Part shown: piece by piece, positions 1-8,336 of the stretch | How the letters are laid out: the number at the start of each line of letters is the position of its first letter | How positions within the stretch are numbered: position 1 is the stretch's first letter | DNA from: Ectothiorhodospira shaposhnikovii | GTDB lineage: Bacteria; Pseudomonadota; Gammaproteobacteria; Ectothiorhodospirales; Ectothiorhodospiraceae | Direction of reading: 5' to 3' | DNA: 64,000 nucleotides | NCBI RefSeq assembly: GCF_016584105.1 | Contig: NZ_NRSM01000011.1 | Span: 37,501 to 101,500, forward strand | Translations under genes and position numbers: made by a program | Notes under the pieces: model-generated | Told to the model about the DNA's origin: nothing | The model's database searches: none | What the model saw: the letters and a program-made list of their open reading frames with translations, nothing else

Positions 1-303
1 TCCACGCTCGATGTAGATGTCTTCAGAGGATTCTTTGCCAGGCTCAGGATTGCGCCGAGCAATAAAGACCTCTCCCGACGAGGTTTGGAGCTTCACTGCG
101 TACCACTTGACATGCTTACGGATGACCCCAGCAGGAACGTTGCATTCCCTCCGACCAAGGCAGTAATCAACGATGTGAATAAGAGCAGATTTGCCCGTCT
201 TCGATTGTCCGGTTACTACATTGACAGCATCTGGCTTGAGCTCAATGGAGCGAATTTGGCCGTTCGCCCCGTAGACAAGAATATTAAGAATCTGAAATTT
301 CAT
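1..303 (-). CDS. ABC-3C system ATPase, DUF3732 family (partial, N-terminal 101 residues)
   Basis: The gene runs off the left edge of the window, so only the first 101 codons are visible. The ATG at 303 overlaps the TGA of the preceding gene (ATGA), which fixes the start. The protein opens MKFQILNILVYGANGQIRSI and carries a Walker A P-loop GQSKTGKSA at residues 32-40, followed by the DYCLG segment I associate with DUF3732 ATPases. In the classification of ABC ATPases these are the motor component of ABC-three-component (ABC-3C) conflict systems. They are encoded next to a middle component and an effector-bearing third component, and both partners lie immediately upstream here. The protein is presumably a cytosolic nucleic-acid sensor. 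The family call is from motif memory plus context and is fairly secure; the rest of the gene is outside the window. Confidence 0.85.
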   Translation of the reverse strand, partial: MKFQILNILVYGANGQIRSIELKPDAVNVVTGQSKTGKSALIHIVDYCLGRRECNVPAGVIRKHVKWYAVKLQTSSGEVFIARRNPEPGKESSEDIYIERG

Positions 304-794
304 GGCTTTACTCCCAGTAGCGCCATTGCAGTCTTGAAGTCACCGACCATGGAAAACCACTTGCCGCACATCAAAGCGGCACGGGCACACTCATTGACCT
401 CCTGGGTCGCATTGGGAAATGACTTCGGAGCTGGATTCGAGGTCTTGAGCCGCCCGGACTCCGTGACATAGATACTGTTGTGCTGCATGGCAAAGGCCAG
501 TGCTTCCTTGACGTAGGGAGCCATGTTCTTTGCGCGTTCTGCAAAGCCTACTTTGGCTATTGCGGTATCTGCATTGGTGATCCAAGCGGAAAATGCCGTG
601 CGAGATGATCGTGGGAATGCCTGTCTTGTCGGCTTGTGCAGGACCAGGGGCAACATCACGAAGGGAAAAGCATACGGCGCACCCTCGTTGACGTTCTGTG
701 TGTATGCATCCAGACCGGTTGACATCAGAAACCCGCAAAATGCCGGGTTCAAAAGTGCTGCAATCTCTGGAGGTCTGTTCGCCCATTCCTTCAT
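300..794 (-). CDS. ABC-3C system middle component (MC)
   Basis: This 164-residue protein begins WANRPPEIAALLNPAFCG and continues with FVMLPLVLHKPTR around residues 45-57. The pattern (RPxEIAxLLNPAFC, then a hydrophobic LPLVLHxxTR segment, then FAERA) is typical of the small middle components of ABC-3C systems. These lie between the ATPase and the nuclease/effector gene and are thought to bridge them physically. It overlaps the gene before it (stop at 791) and the gene after it (start at 303) by four bases each, so the three are translationally coupled. No enzymatic motif is visible. The role is assigned from family knowledge and operon position. Confidence 0.8.
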   Translation of the reverse strand: MKEWANRPPEIAALLNPAFCGFLMSTGLDAYTQNVNEGAPYAFPFVMLPLVLHKPTRQAFPRSSRTAFSAWITNADTAIAKVGFAERAKNMAPYVKEALAFAMQHNSIYVTESGRLKTSNPAPKSFPNATQEVNECARAALMCGKWFSMVGDFKTAMALLGVKP

Positions 795-2056
795 AGATTA
801 TCCTCCGCAGATTGAGCAACCAGGCGCGACTGGAATTCAGGATGCCAGCCGACCCGTAGGCGGTTCGCGAGCATCTGATACGTGCCTCTGGTTATGAAGG
901 ATTCCTGACATGAGGGGCGAATTGGGATGTGGGCCTCCGCTTCCACCCACTGAAAAACCTTTTTCCCTGAAGCTATTTGATCATCAGATGATGGATCTAC
1001 AGGCAGGGAATCCTTTGCTTGGTCGAATCGGATCGCCCATTCTTCGATAAGGATGTCGTCATATTGCTCCAGATCATTATCAATAAGGAGCGACTCCCTG
1101 ACCCATCGTGATCGCTGCTCTGCCGCCTTGTAGAAATTTTTAGCTGCTCTCTGAATTCGATGCTCTGGCAGAGCAATTAGTCGAAGCTGCTTTGCGAACA
1201 CCAAGTTCACAAATGGTGTAACATCCGGGTCCGCTGACTGAATCTCGGGATGAATCGGTAGGGAGTCCGACTTGAACTGCTCTCTGAGAGAATCAAGCTG
1301 GCCGTCTATTTCCCGGCCGGTTATCTTGAGGATCTTATGCTTCTTGTGCTTGAGGCTTTCGGAATCGATTTCTTTGTCGGCAATGTCAGTTAGCTCGCTG
1401 CCATCAATCCCGGCTACGACACGCTGGAGCCACCAGCCCTCCAGATACTTGAGAAAGTGATCCGCATACTGCCTCTCACAATGCCCCCAAAGCTCCTCGC
1501 TTAGATGGGTCTGGAGATCCTTGCTTAAAGGGCAGTTGTCCAGGATATAAACCCGCTCCAGAAGAGCCCTTCGTTGTTCCGGCGTGAGCGAATTGAACTT
1601 CTGATACCCTTCCTTGTTCGATTCGTTCGACGACGTTTGGCTCGTCTGCAACAGCAGAGTCTCAGCTTCGGCAATATTCCTTCCTTCGATGCGCAAGTGA
1701 CGTGCAGCAGAATTTTCGGCTGACTCTTCTGTCGTCATCAGGCATAGAATTGAATTTTCCTCAGACAGTCCTCCGGAAAACAGGTCGCACCAGATCCTGA
1801 TGGTTTTCCAAAGGTCAGTGCTCGCATTGGTGAGACTGGCCTTCCGGGCAATGTGATGTTTAACCTGGATGACTTCGGTGGGGCTGCCGTCCTTTTCGAA
1901 CACAACGTCGTCGAGAGTCTCGATTGCAACAGCGATATCCGGGTCAGATTTCAAACGTTTTAGAGATTCCAACAAGGCAAGACGGCACTGGTAGATATAC
2001 CCGAGCAGAGATGCTGCCGCCGAATATTGTGATCTGTCTTGCATGTCAGCCTCCAT
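791..2056 (-). CDS. ABC-3C third component with PD-(D/E)xK-type nuclease domain
   Basis: This is a 421-residue protein. The N-terminal 110 residues start AASLLGYIYQCRLALLESLK and contain ETLDDVVFE (D49/D50) followed by EVIQVKHH (Q64, K66). This is the D...QxK arrangement of restriction-endonuclease-fold domains seen in Cap4/DUF4297-like dsDNA nucleases. The remaining 300 residues are helical and charged and correspond to the C-terminal domain that defines ABC-3C third components. Since no HsdR is present, this is the only obvious nuclease in the operon. An ATG at 2044, five bases after a GGAGG, is an alternative and perhaps better start than 2056. The gene begins six bases after the HerA stop and overlaps the middle component by four. 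Nuclease activity is inferred, not shown. Confidence 0.72.
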   Translation of the reverse strand: MEADMQDRSQYSAAASLLGYIYQCRLALLESLKRLKSDPDIAVAIETLDDVVFEKDGSPTEVIQVKHHIARKASLTNASTDLWKTIRIWCDLFSGGLSEENSILCLMTTEESAENSAARHLRIEGRNIAEAETLLLQTSQTSSNESNKEGYQKFNSLTPEQRRALLERVYILDNCPLSKDLQTHLSEELWGHCERQYADHFLKYLEGWWLQRVVAGIDGSELTDIADKEIDSESLKHKKHKILKITGREIDGQLDSLREQFKSDSLPIHPEIQSADPDVTPFVNLVFAKQLRLIALPEHRIQRAAKNFYKAAEQRSRWVRESLLIDNDLEQYDDILIEEWAIRFDQAKDSLPVDPSSDDQIASGKKVFQWVEAEAHIPIRPSCQESFITRGTYQMLANRLRVGWHPEFQSRLVAQSAEDNL

Positions 2057-2061
2057 TTTCC

Positions 2062-4035
2062 CTACAGCTTGAAGCTCTTTGAGAGAACCTTGCCCTCGAT
2101 CGAAAATTTCAGTACGCCATCTTCCTCGATGAACGCCACGGATTTGCCAGCGTATCTGCGGTAAAGTTGGAACTTTTGGCCTTTGTAAGTCACGCTGCCA
2201 TCGTCCTCCACAAGGATGCTATCGCACGGTGGGGGCGTTGAAGCAGGGTTCGGCACCGGGCGATTATCGTTGAACGATGGGCCTTGGCTTGTGCTCTTTT
2301 TTTCAGAGAGCAATGCCATCAAGCTGCTGGGCTCTTGGCCTTTGCCAGCCTTGGGGCTGGGAGCCGCTTCGGCATACTCGGCAAGCTGCCTTTGGGCTTC
2401 CTGAAGGCGGCGATTGAATCCATCCGGGTCACGCAGGATGGATATCCAAATACGTGCCTTCTCGGAATTGATGTCGTGATCGAGAATCTTTTCGAGCAGG
2501 TTGCAGGCTTGCCCGATAGCGTCCTTGGCATCGTTCCAAAGCGATTGGATTTCTTCCTGCTCGTCGGACTTGATGGTCTCCTCGAAGTCCTCGAAGGCAA
2601 TGTCCGTATTCAGTGAGCCTTCATAGGGAGCCAACCCCTTGGCTTTATAGCGGCGAAGCTGCTCCGGACTCATCGTGCAGTGATAGGTCAGCAGCCAGCG
2701 TTCCTTGATGAAATGGACATCGCCTTCCTTGTTCAGGAGCATGAACTCGCCTGTCTTGGGCCGTGCGAGCTTCTTCGCCAAGTCGGAAGGTGAAAACTCC
2801 GCGTCGGTCAAACCCTCACGAACCTTGTCCCTATCTCTTTTTGTCTGCAGTTTTCCGACGATCCAGGTGGCGCAGTTCGAAAGGCCCTTATAGTCAATAT
2901 CCCCGGGATTTTGTGTTGCCAGAATGCAGCCGACACCAAAGGCGCGTCCTTGCTTGACCAGGATATTCAGTGCGGGTTTGCATGTGCTTGTATAGGGGTA
3001 AGTGGGATAGAAAGCGGTCTTTCCACCGCCACCGCCGATCTCATCCAGGAAGAACAACAGGCGAGGCCTGTTTCCACCGGGAGCGCTACCTTGCTTACGC
3101 ATCCAGGCGTTAATTGCAAAGGCAATTTGGGCGACAACAAAGCTCTGATCCTCAAAGTCGGTGATGTGAGCGAGGCTGATAACGCTGATCTGGGTCTTGC
3201 CGTCGACACGGTTGGCTCCCACCAGCTTGTCGATGCTCATCTCTTCGCCACGAACCCAGTTGGCTGCCGCGCCGACGAGTTGGCCGTTCACCGCTTGCGC
3301 AAGCTTTTGACGCCGGTTCTCTGGAATATGGTCATCGATCCCCAGCACACCAATGGTGGCAAAGGGCGGTTCCAAAATCATGGATACCAATTGCCCAAGA
3401 CCTGCCTCGCCAGTCAGATCAACACCCGTGCGCCAGGCGTGCTCGATGAGAGCGGTGACAAAATCCGTTTCCCGGTCCCGCTGTCCCGATGGAATCACCC
3501 GGCGTACCAGTGCTTCCGCCATGCTGGTCACCATGACCGAAGCTGTATCCGGGTCCTCGTCAAATAGTTTATTGATGTCCGGCGGCGGGGAAGAAATGAG
3601 CGGAATGGATACCCGGCGGCCGAGCTCGCTGCGGGGGGTGAAAATTTCAACGGCTACCTGGTTGGAAAACTCCCGCACGTTGGTTTCGGCAAGTCCCCAA
3701 TCCCATAGCCGTTTCCGAAAGGTGTTGGCTTCAGCCAAGGCGGCGCGACCAAGCGTAGATTTGTCTTCCACCTCGACCCATGGCGCAACGGCCGGGGCTG
3801 CCAGTTCTCCGAAAGCAAGCGCCAAGGAAGACAAATCGCCCTTGAGATCCACGATAATCGAGGGAACCCCCTTGAGGGCTGCTTCCTCAATGATGGCTTT
3901 GCCCATTACCGTCTTGCCGGAGCCTGAGCCGCCACAAATAAAGGTGTGAGTGATCAGATCACTCAGCTTGTGGCGGTACAGCTCTCCCGGCATCCCATTG
4001 GGATCGAGATGCTTTCCGATATAAAGCTCGCTCAC
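2062..4035 (-). CDS. HerA/FtsK-like P-loop ATPase (DUF853/DUF87-type)
   Basis: This 657-residue ATPase has Walker A GGSGSGKT at residues 35-42, close to the N terminus. A Walker B LLFFLDEIGG lies near residue 327, followed by an ILATQNPGDIDYKG segment resembling the sensor region of HerA ATPases. The C-terminal 200 residues include a charged linker and a small beta-rich end (around SVTYKGQKFQLYRRYAG). HerA-family enzymes form hexamers that move along or open DNA, often with a nuclease partner. Here the gene overlaps hsdM by four bases (ATGA) and is six bases ahead of the nuclease-bearing ABC-3C component. In known BREX types a helicase often occupies this last position but is usually of the SNF2/DEAD type, so a HerA is unusual. 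Confidence 0.75.
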   Translation of the reverse strand: MSELYIGKHLDPNGMPGELYRHKLSDLITHTFICGGSGSGKTVMGKAIIEEAALKGVPSIIVDLKGDLSSLALAFGELAAPAVAPWVEVEDKSTLGRAALAEANTFRKRLWDWGLAETNVREFSNQVAVEIFTPRSELGRRVSIPLISSPPPDINKLFDEDPDTASVMVTSMAEALVRRVIPSGQRDRETDFVTALIEHAWRTGVDLTGEAGLGQLVSMILEPPFATIGVLGIDDHIPENRRQKLAQAVNGQLVGAAANWVRGEEMSIDKLVGANRVDGKTQISVISLAHITDFEDQSFVVAQIAFAINAWMRKQGSAPGGNRPRLLFFLDEIGGGGGKTAFYPTYPYTSTCKPALNILVKQGRAFGVGCILATQNPGDIDYKGLSNCATWIVGKLQTKRDRDKVREGLTDAEFSPSDLAKKLARPKTGEFMLLNKEGDVHFIKERWLLTYHCTMSPEQLRRYKAKGLAPYEGSLNTDIAFEDFEETIKSDEQEEIQSLWNDAKDAIGQACNLLEKILDHDINSEKARIWISILRDPDGFNRRLQEAQRQLAEYAEAAPSPKAGKGQEPSSLMALLSEKKSTSQGPSFNDNRPVPNPASTPPPCDSILVEDDGSVTYKGQKFQLYRRYAGKSVAFIEEDGVLKFSIEGKVLSKSFKL

Positions 4036-5849
4036 TCGTTATCCTCCTCCGGGAGTTCAAGTGTTCCTGTTTGCCATTCACGGAATTTTTCAAGAATGAA
4101 CGGGAGGTCGTTTTCCTTGAGCGGGTCGCCATTGGCCCGGCGGCCGACATAGTCAGCCCGCGCCATGAAGATATCGCCCTGAACATCTCCCGGGCGCTTC
4201 TTCTGCAGATACACCACATTGGTCGGAATGGAGGTTCCGGTTGATGCGAAGGTTTCGCTGGGCAGAGAAATCACGGCCTTGATGATGGCGTGCTCACGCA
4301 TGTAATCCCGAACGGGCTTCGCGGTGGCATTCGACAACACACCGTCGGGAAGAACGATGAGCAGTTTGCCGCCCGGCTTCAACACCCGAAGATAGTGTTC
4401 AATGAAGAGGACCTCGCTGTCCTGGCTGTTTTTCGGCCGTTTTTCCGGTGGACGGCCCTTGGACTTGAAGACCTTGACCTCATGTCCGAACTGATAGTCC
4501 AGCAGGATGCCCTCGGTCTTGACGGACTTGCCGAATGGCGGATTGGTCAGTACGAGATCGATGCTGTCCGGCCCTATTTGCTGTTTTCTCTTTCCCTCTC
4601 CAAAATCGACCTCGTATTCAATCAACGGCTTCAATCCACCGTATTCCTCGTTGTAGAGGTAGTTCTGGTGAAGCCACTGAGCGTTCTGCGCGTTGACGGC
4701 GTGAACGATCATGTTCAGTTTCCCAAGGCGAGCCGCCTTCTCTTCAATCTCGCACGCGAAGAAGGTTTCCTGGCCGAGGCGCTTTAGGAGCTGATCTTTC
4801 TTGCGTGGCTCCACGCCGTTGGAGAGTGCATGCTTGTACACGTCCTCGTAAGTGGCGATCAGAAAACCACCTGACCCTGCGCAGGCATCCAGAAAGCGCT
4901 CGCTTTTTTCGATGTCCAAGGCCGGGCCGTCTGGATTGTCCCGGGCAAGGTCCAGCATGAAGGCGACGATTTCTCGTGGTGTAAAGAACTGACCGAGGTC
5001 TTTACCCTTGAAAGTATCGGACAGCATGATTTCGAAGGCGCGGCCAAGCACATCGCCCTGGGTGTCTTTCAGGTTGATCCCTTCAAGACGGGCAATGACC
5101 CGCTCAACGGTTGCCGCCTTGCTGAGTACCCGCTCGTTCTCGTCAGTAAAGACTTCGGGATGGTGCCCCTTCAGGTCATCGAACAGGTTGTTGATGAAGT
5201 TCTGGGCGGCCTTGTCGCCCATGTGTTTGTTTTGCTCGCAATACGACTTTAACTTGGCGGTGGTGAAGCCCCCGCTGGGTTTTGCGTCTTCATTGAGTTT
5301 GATAAAAAGGAAGCGCGTGAATTCGTCGAAGATCCAGTCGTTGCGCTTGTTCTCGATGTCCCAGATGTCCTGCCAGCATCCCTTCATGAGTTGCACGAAG
5401 CGGGAGAGGCTGTTTTCCGTATGGAGTGTTTTCTGCGCCCACTGCTGCAGACCCTTGACTACGTCTGGCTTGAGTTCGCGCACCATGTCTTCGGCATCGC
5501 GAACGTCATCCCAGTCCTTCATCTCGTCATGAATCTCATTCCCCTTTTCGACAAGATAAATGCGTAAATGGCCTGCCACCTCGATGACGCAATAGGCTGC
5601 CGGACCATTGGGCATGAGAATGCTGAGGGCTTTGTATCGGTTAGCCTCGGATTCACTCAGCGTTGCCGAGCCTTCATGCTTGAAGGCGGCATAGCAATTG
5701 CCGACGCTGGTTGACACCAGAAACGCGGCTTTCTCGTCCAGCCCTTCAACCGTCGTGGCCACGCCAGAACCATCACCGTCATTGATCTGGTGGGCTTTGA
5801 AGCCCAGGTCCGAGACCAGAAATTCTCTGAACTGATCAAGAGTTGCCAT
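4032..5849 (-). CDS. Type I-like adenine-N6 DNA methyltransferase (HsdM family)
   Basis: The 605-residue protein has the domain order of type I modification subunits. The first 130 residues resemble an HsdR-like N-terminal or sensor domain. A helical HsdM_N domain follows (about 150-270), then an N6_Mtase domain opening GQFFTPREIV. SAM-binding motif I is DACAGSGGFL near residue 321, and the catalytic motif IV is NPPFG near residue 436. It presumably methylates adenine at a site chosen by the HsdS-like protein two genes upstream. There is no HsdR. The gene starts four bases after pglZ and overlaps the HerA gene by four, so it sits in the slot PglX occupies in BREX operons. The enzyme class is secure; its role as the BREX methylase is inferred. 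Confidence 0.88.
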   Translation of the reverse strand: MATLDQFREFLVSDLGFKAHQINDGDGSGVATTVEGLDEKAAFLVSTSVGNCYAAFKHEGSATLSESEANRYKALSILMPNGPAAYCVIEVAGHLRIYLVEKGNEIHDEMKDWDDVRDAEDMVRELKPDVVKGLQQWAQKTLHTENSLSRFVQLMKGCWQDIWDIENKRNDWIFDEFTRFLFIKLNEDAKPSGGFTTAKLKSYCEQNKHMGDKAAQNFINNLFDDLKGHHPEVFTDENERVLSKAATVERVIARLEGINLKDTQGDVLGRAFEIMLSDTFKGKDLGQFFTPREIVAFMLDLARDNPDGPALDIEKSERFLDACAGSGGFLIATYEDVYKHALSNGVEPRKKDQLLKRLGQETFFACEIEEKAARLGKLNMIVHAVNAQNAQWLHQNYLYNEEYGGLKPLIEYEVDFGEGKRKQQIGPDSIDLVLTNPPFGKSVKTEGILLDYQFGHEVKVFKSKGRPPEKRPKNSQDSEVLFIEHYLRVLKPGGKLLIVLPDGVLSNATAKPVRDYMREHAIIKAVISLPSETFASTGTSIPTNVVYLQKKRPGDVQGDIFMARADYVGRRANGDPLKENDLPFILEKFREWQTGTLELPEEDNE

Positions 5850-5852
5850 CTG

Positions 5853-8336
5853 CTATTTCGCTCCTCGTGTTATGTACACCGCAACCGGGATGACTGTTTC
5901 TTCCGGGGTCAATCCACCATGGTCGTTGCCCTGAACCTTGTAGGGGTTGCCTGCCGATGTCTGCTTGGCACCAGGCCAGCCATAGCTGTCGTGCCCAAAG
6001 GGCAGCTCAACGGCATTGAGGCTTGCTGGAAGGCCGTAGTCGGCAACCGGTTCGATTCGTTTTACATCCACAGGGCCAACGTTGGTGCGGTTGGTTGTCT
6101 TGTATTCCAGGCAGCGGTTATGGATGAAGACATCCCGTCCGGGGCCGCTGTCCGATTTCAAATCGTCAATGACGTGCTGAGTGTTGTACCAGGTAAAGCC
6201 GTGGTCGGCCGTGATGACGACGGCCGTCTTGTCCTGGGCGGCGATCCTGCGCAGGTGGGGCAGTGCCACCTCCTTCACATAGGCCAGCATGATCTCCTGG
6301 AGACTCGACATGCCCTTCTGCAGAAGCCGATCCTGGAGGTTGAACACCACCGCCTTGAAGCGCCCGGGCGCATCCACCAGGTCGCGCATTTTCCTGTTGA
6401 GGGTGTCGGCGTTGGCGTCCTTCTCGTTGTAGCAGAGGTAATTCTTGTCCCGATCCCACCAGGAGGAAGGCGAAAGCCCCAGGTTGTCCAGGCAACGCTC
6501 GAGCAGATGGGGTTCACTTTTCCCATTCGGCCAGCTCCGGAACTCCGCCGGAGGCGCTCCGGCAAAAATGGCCTGTCGGCAATATTCGGTAATGCTGGGT
6601 AGATAAGTGCAGGCGCGGAACTCAGGTCCCAGCGACTGGTAAGGGCGAAACAGCTCACGTCCCGGCATCATCAGGAAGCGGTCACGCAGCAACGTCCAGT
6701 TGGCCACGCTCATCCCGTCAAAGACCAGCAGATAAACCTGCTTGATCTCGGAATCCTGCAGCAGTGGTTTGACCGCAGATTCCATGACATCGCTATTCAG
6801 CCAAGGTCTGCAGGTGCCTGCTGCGAACTTGCGTTCGCTCAACCACTTCGGCAGTCCACGGCTCGGCTGCACATAGAAATCCGCCCAGGCGATGCGAATA
6901 GAGTCGCAGGCCTTTTTCGCCCGCTGGGTGATACGAAAGACATTGACCTTTTCCGGCAACTGGCTGGACCGCCGTTCCGCCTCCAGCGCCATCGTGGAGA
7001 GCGGCAGATACACCGAATCCACCAGCGCCAGCCAGGCCTTCCAATCCAGGCTGGCGAGATTCTTCACCGCCGCCTCGGCCTTGTCCGTAAGCCGGTGAAT
7101 CGTGACCATCGCTTCCAGCAGCGATACGTGGTCCTCGTACTGCTCGCGAGCCTGATGTCGGCGAAGGGCTTCCAAGAGTTCTTCCCATTCCGGGGCATCC
7201 GGTGTTTCCAACGCATCGGTCAGCTTGCAGGGAGCCTTTTCAAGCGGAAGCGTGTCGGCCCGCTCGCCGTTGACAACCACATCGAGCAACGCGTGCAGGG
7301 TGACCGCCAAGCCCTGGGCGAGGATGCCGCCATCGGCCTCCAGGACCTGGATGAGCTGATTCAGCAGGCGCTCCGAGCCTTTGCCGCCAACGCCCTTGAC
7401 CACTGTCGCAAGGGACTCGGTGACGGCACTGGGGTGCTTCGGAAAGACTTCGTGCTGCAGGTAGTGCAGCGCCTGTTTGCAGGGCGCATCGTCTTTGAGG
7501 GTGATGCGACGGCCCCATTCGGCAAGCCCGTGCAGGCTTTGCTCGTCCTTGAGCACGTCAACAAATAGGTCGCCCAGTTCGCTGCCATCGAGGAAGGTAC
7601 GCATCCGTTCCGGCGAGAGCATCTTCCAGCCATCCAGAATGGAAGCGAGCAGGCAGATCGGCAGCACCGGCGGCGGGTCGCTTTCCAGCACGGCGGCTTC
7701 GACCAGAGCGAAGCGCGGCCCATCGAGCCAGGTGCGAACCACGTCGAGGAATTCCTGCTCCAGCGCCCGGCGTTCATCCGCATCGACCGAGCCCAGCACC
7801 TCGCGTACCCGTGCCAGCGCATTCTCGTACCAGAGCTTGTCGAGAATCCGATCCGGCTCCCAGCCTGCAGACAACACGCTGGGATCGTTCAGCAGCGAGG
7901 CGAGCACCACGCGCTCCAGACTGTAAGCACCGAGCTGCGGCAGGTACGGAGCCAGGTTCCAGAATGCGGGAATGGGAAGCCGGTCGAGCAAGGCCCGGGG
8001 ATTCTGCACGCCAAGCGCCTTGGCAATATCGCAACCCGTTACCGTGCGGGGCGACACGCTGGAACGGGCCTGCAAGTCCGGCAGATGATCCGGCTGAAGC
8101 TGCTGGCGTGAGATGATGATACGGGCGGGCGGATTTGGTTGCCGACGCTCGGGTTCGGTATGGCGGCGCAATCCAAACTCATTGGCACATACATGCACGG
8201 GGATGGCCTGGCCATCGACCAGCAGTTCGGTGGGCGCTTCGGCAAAATACCCACGCACGTCATTGACTAGCAGATAGAATTTCTTCAGATCACGGCTGCG
8301 CCACATGCCAGCCAAGGCTTGTTCCATGGCGGTCAT
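5853..8336 (-). CDS. pglZ: PglZ, BREX alkaline phosphatase-superfamily protein
   Basis: This 827-residue protein belongs to the PglZ family, the hallmark of BREX phage-defence systems. Its N-terminal half is helical and variable. The phosphatase-fold domain in the C-terminal half shows the metal-site strand VYLLVFDGMSVANW near residue 540 and a second metal-site segment VVITADHGFTWY near residue 710. These match the metal ligands of alkaline-phosphatase/phosphodiesterase enzymes, and a typical GGLTPEETVIPVAV segment closes the protein. The start overlaps the stop of the specificity-subunit gene (ATGA), and hsdM follows after three bases. PglZ is required for BREX modification and exclusion in characterised systems, although its reaction is still unclear. 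Length and the neighbouring BrxF favour a type 3-like PglZ. Confidence 0.88.
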   Translation of the reverse strand: MTAMEQALAGMWRSRDLKKFYLLVNDVRGYFAEAPTELLVDGQAIPVHVCANEFGLRRHTEPERRQPNPPARIIISRQQLQPDHLPDLQARSSVSPRTVTGCDIAKALGVQNPRALLDRLPIPAFWNLAPYLPQLGAYSLERVVLASLLNDPSVLSAGWEPDRILDKLWYENALARVREVLGSVDADERRALEQEFLDVVRTWLDGPRFALVEAAVLESDPPPVLPICLLASILDGWKMLSPERMRTFLDGSELGDLFVDVLKDEQSLHGLAEWGRRITLKDDAPCKQALHYLQHEVFPKHPSAVTESLATVVKGVGGKGSERLLNQLIQVLEADGGILAQGLAVTLHALLDVVVNGERADTLPLEKAPCKLTDALETPDAPEWEELLEALRRHQAREQYEDHVSLLEAMVTIHRLTDKAEAAVKNLASLDWKAWLALVDSVYLPLSTMALEAERRSSQLPEKVNVFRITQRAKKACDSIRIAWADFYVQPSRGLPKWLSERKFAAGTCRPWLNSDVMESAVKPLLQDSEIKQVYLLVFDGMSVANWTLLRDRFLMMPGRELFRPYQSLGPEFRACTYLPSITEYCRQAIFAGAPPAEFRSWPNGKSEPHLLERCLDNLGLSPSSWWDRDKNYLCYNEKDANADTLNRKMRDLVDAPGRFKAVVFNLQDRLLQKGMSSLQEIMLAYVKEVALPHLRRIAAQDKTAVVITADHGFTWYNTQHVIDDLKSDSGPGRDVFIHNRCLEYKTTNRTNVGPVDVKRIEPVADYGLPASLNAVELPFGHDSYGWPGAKQTSAGNPYKVQGNDHGGLTPEETVIPVAVYITRGAK

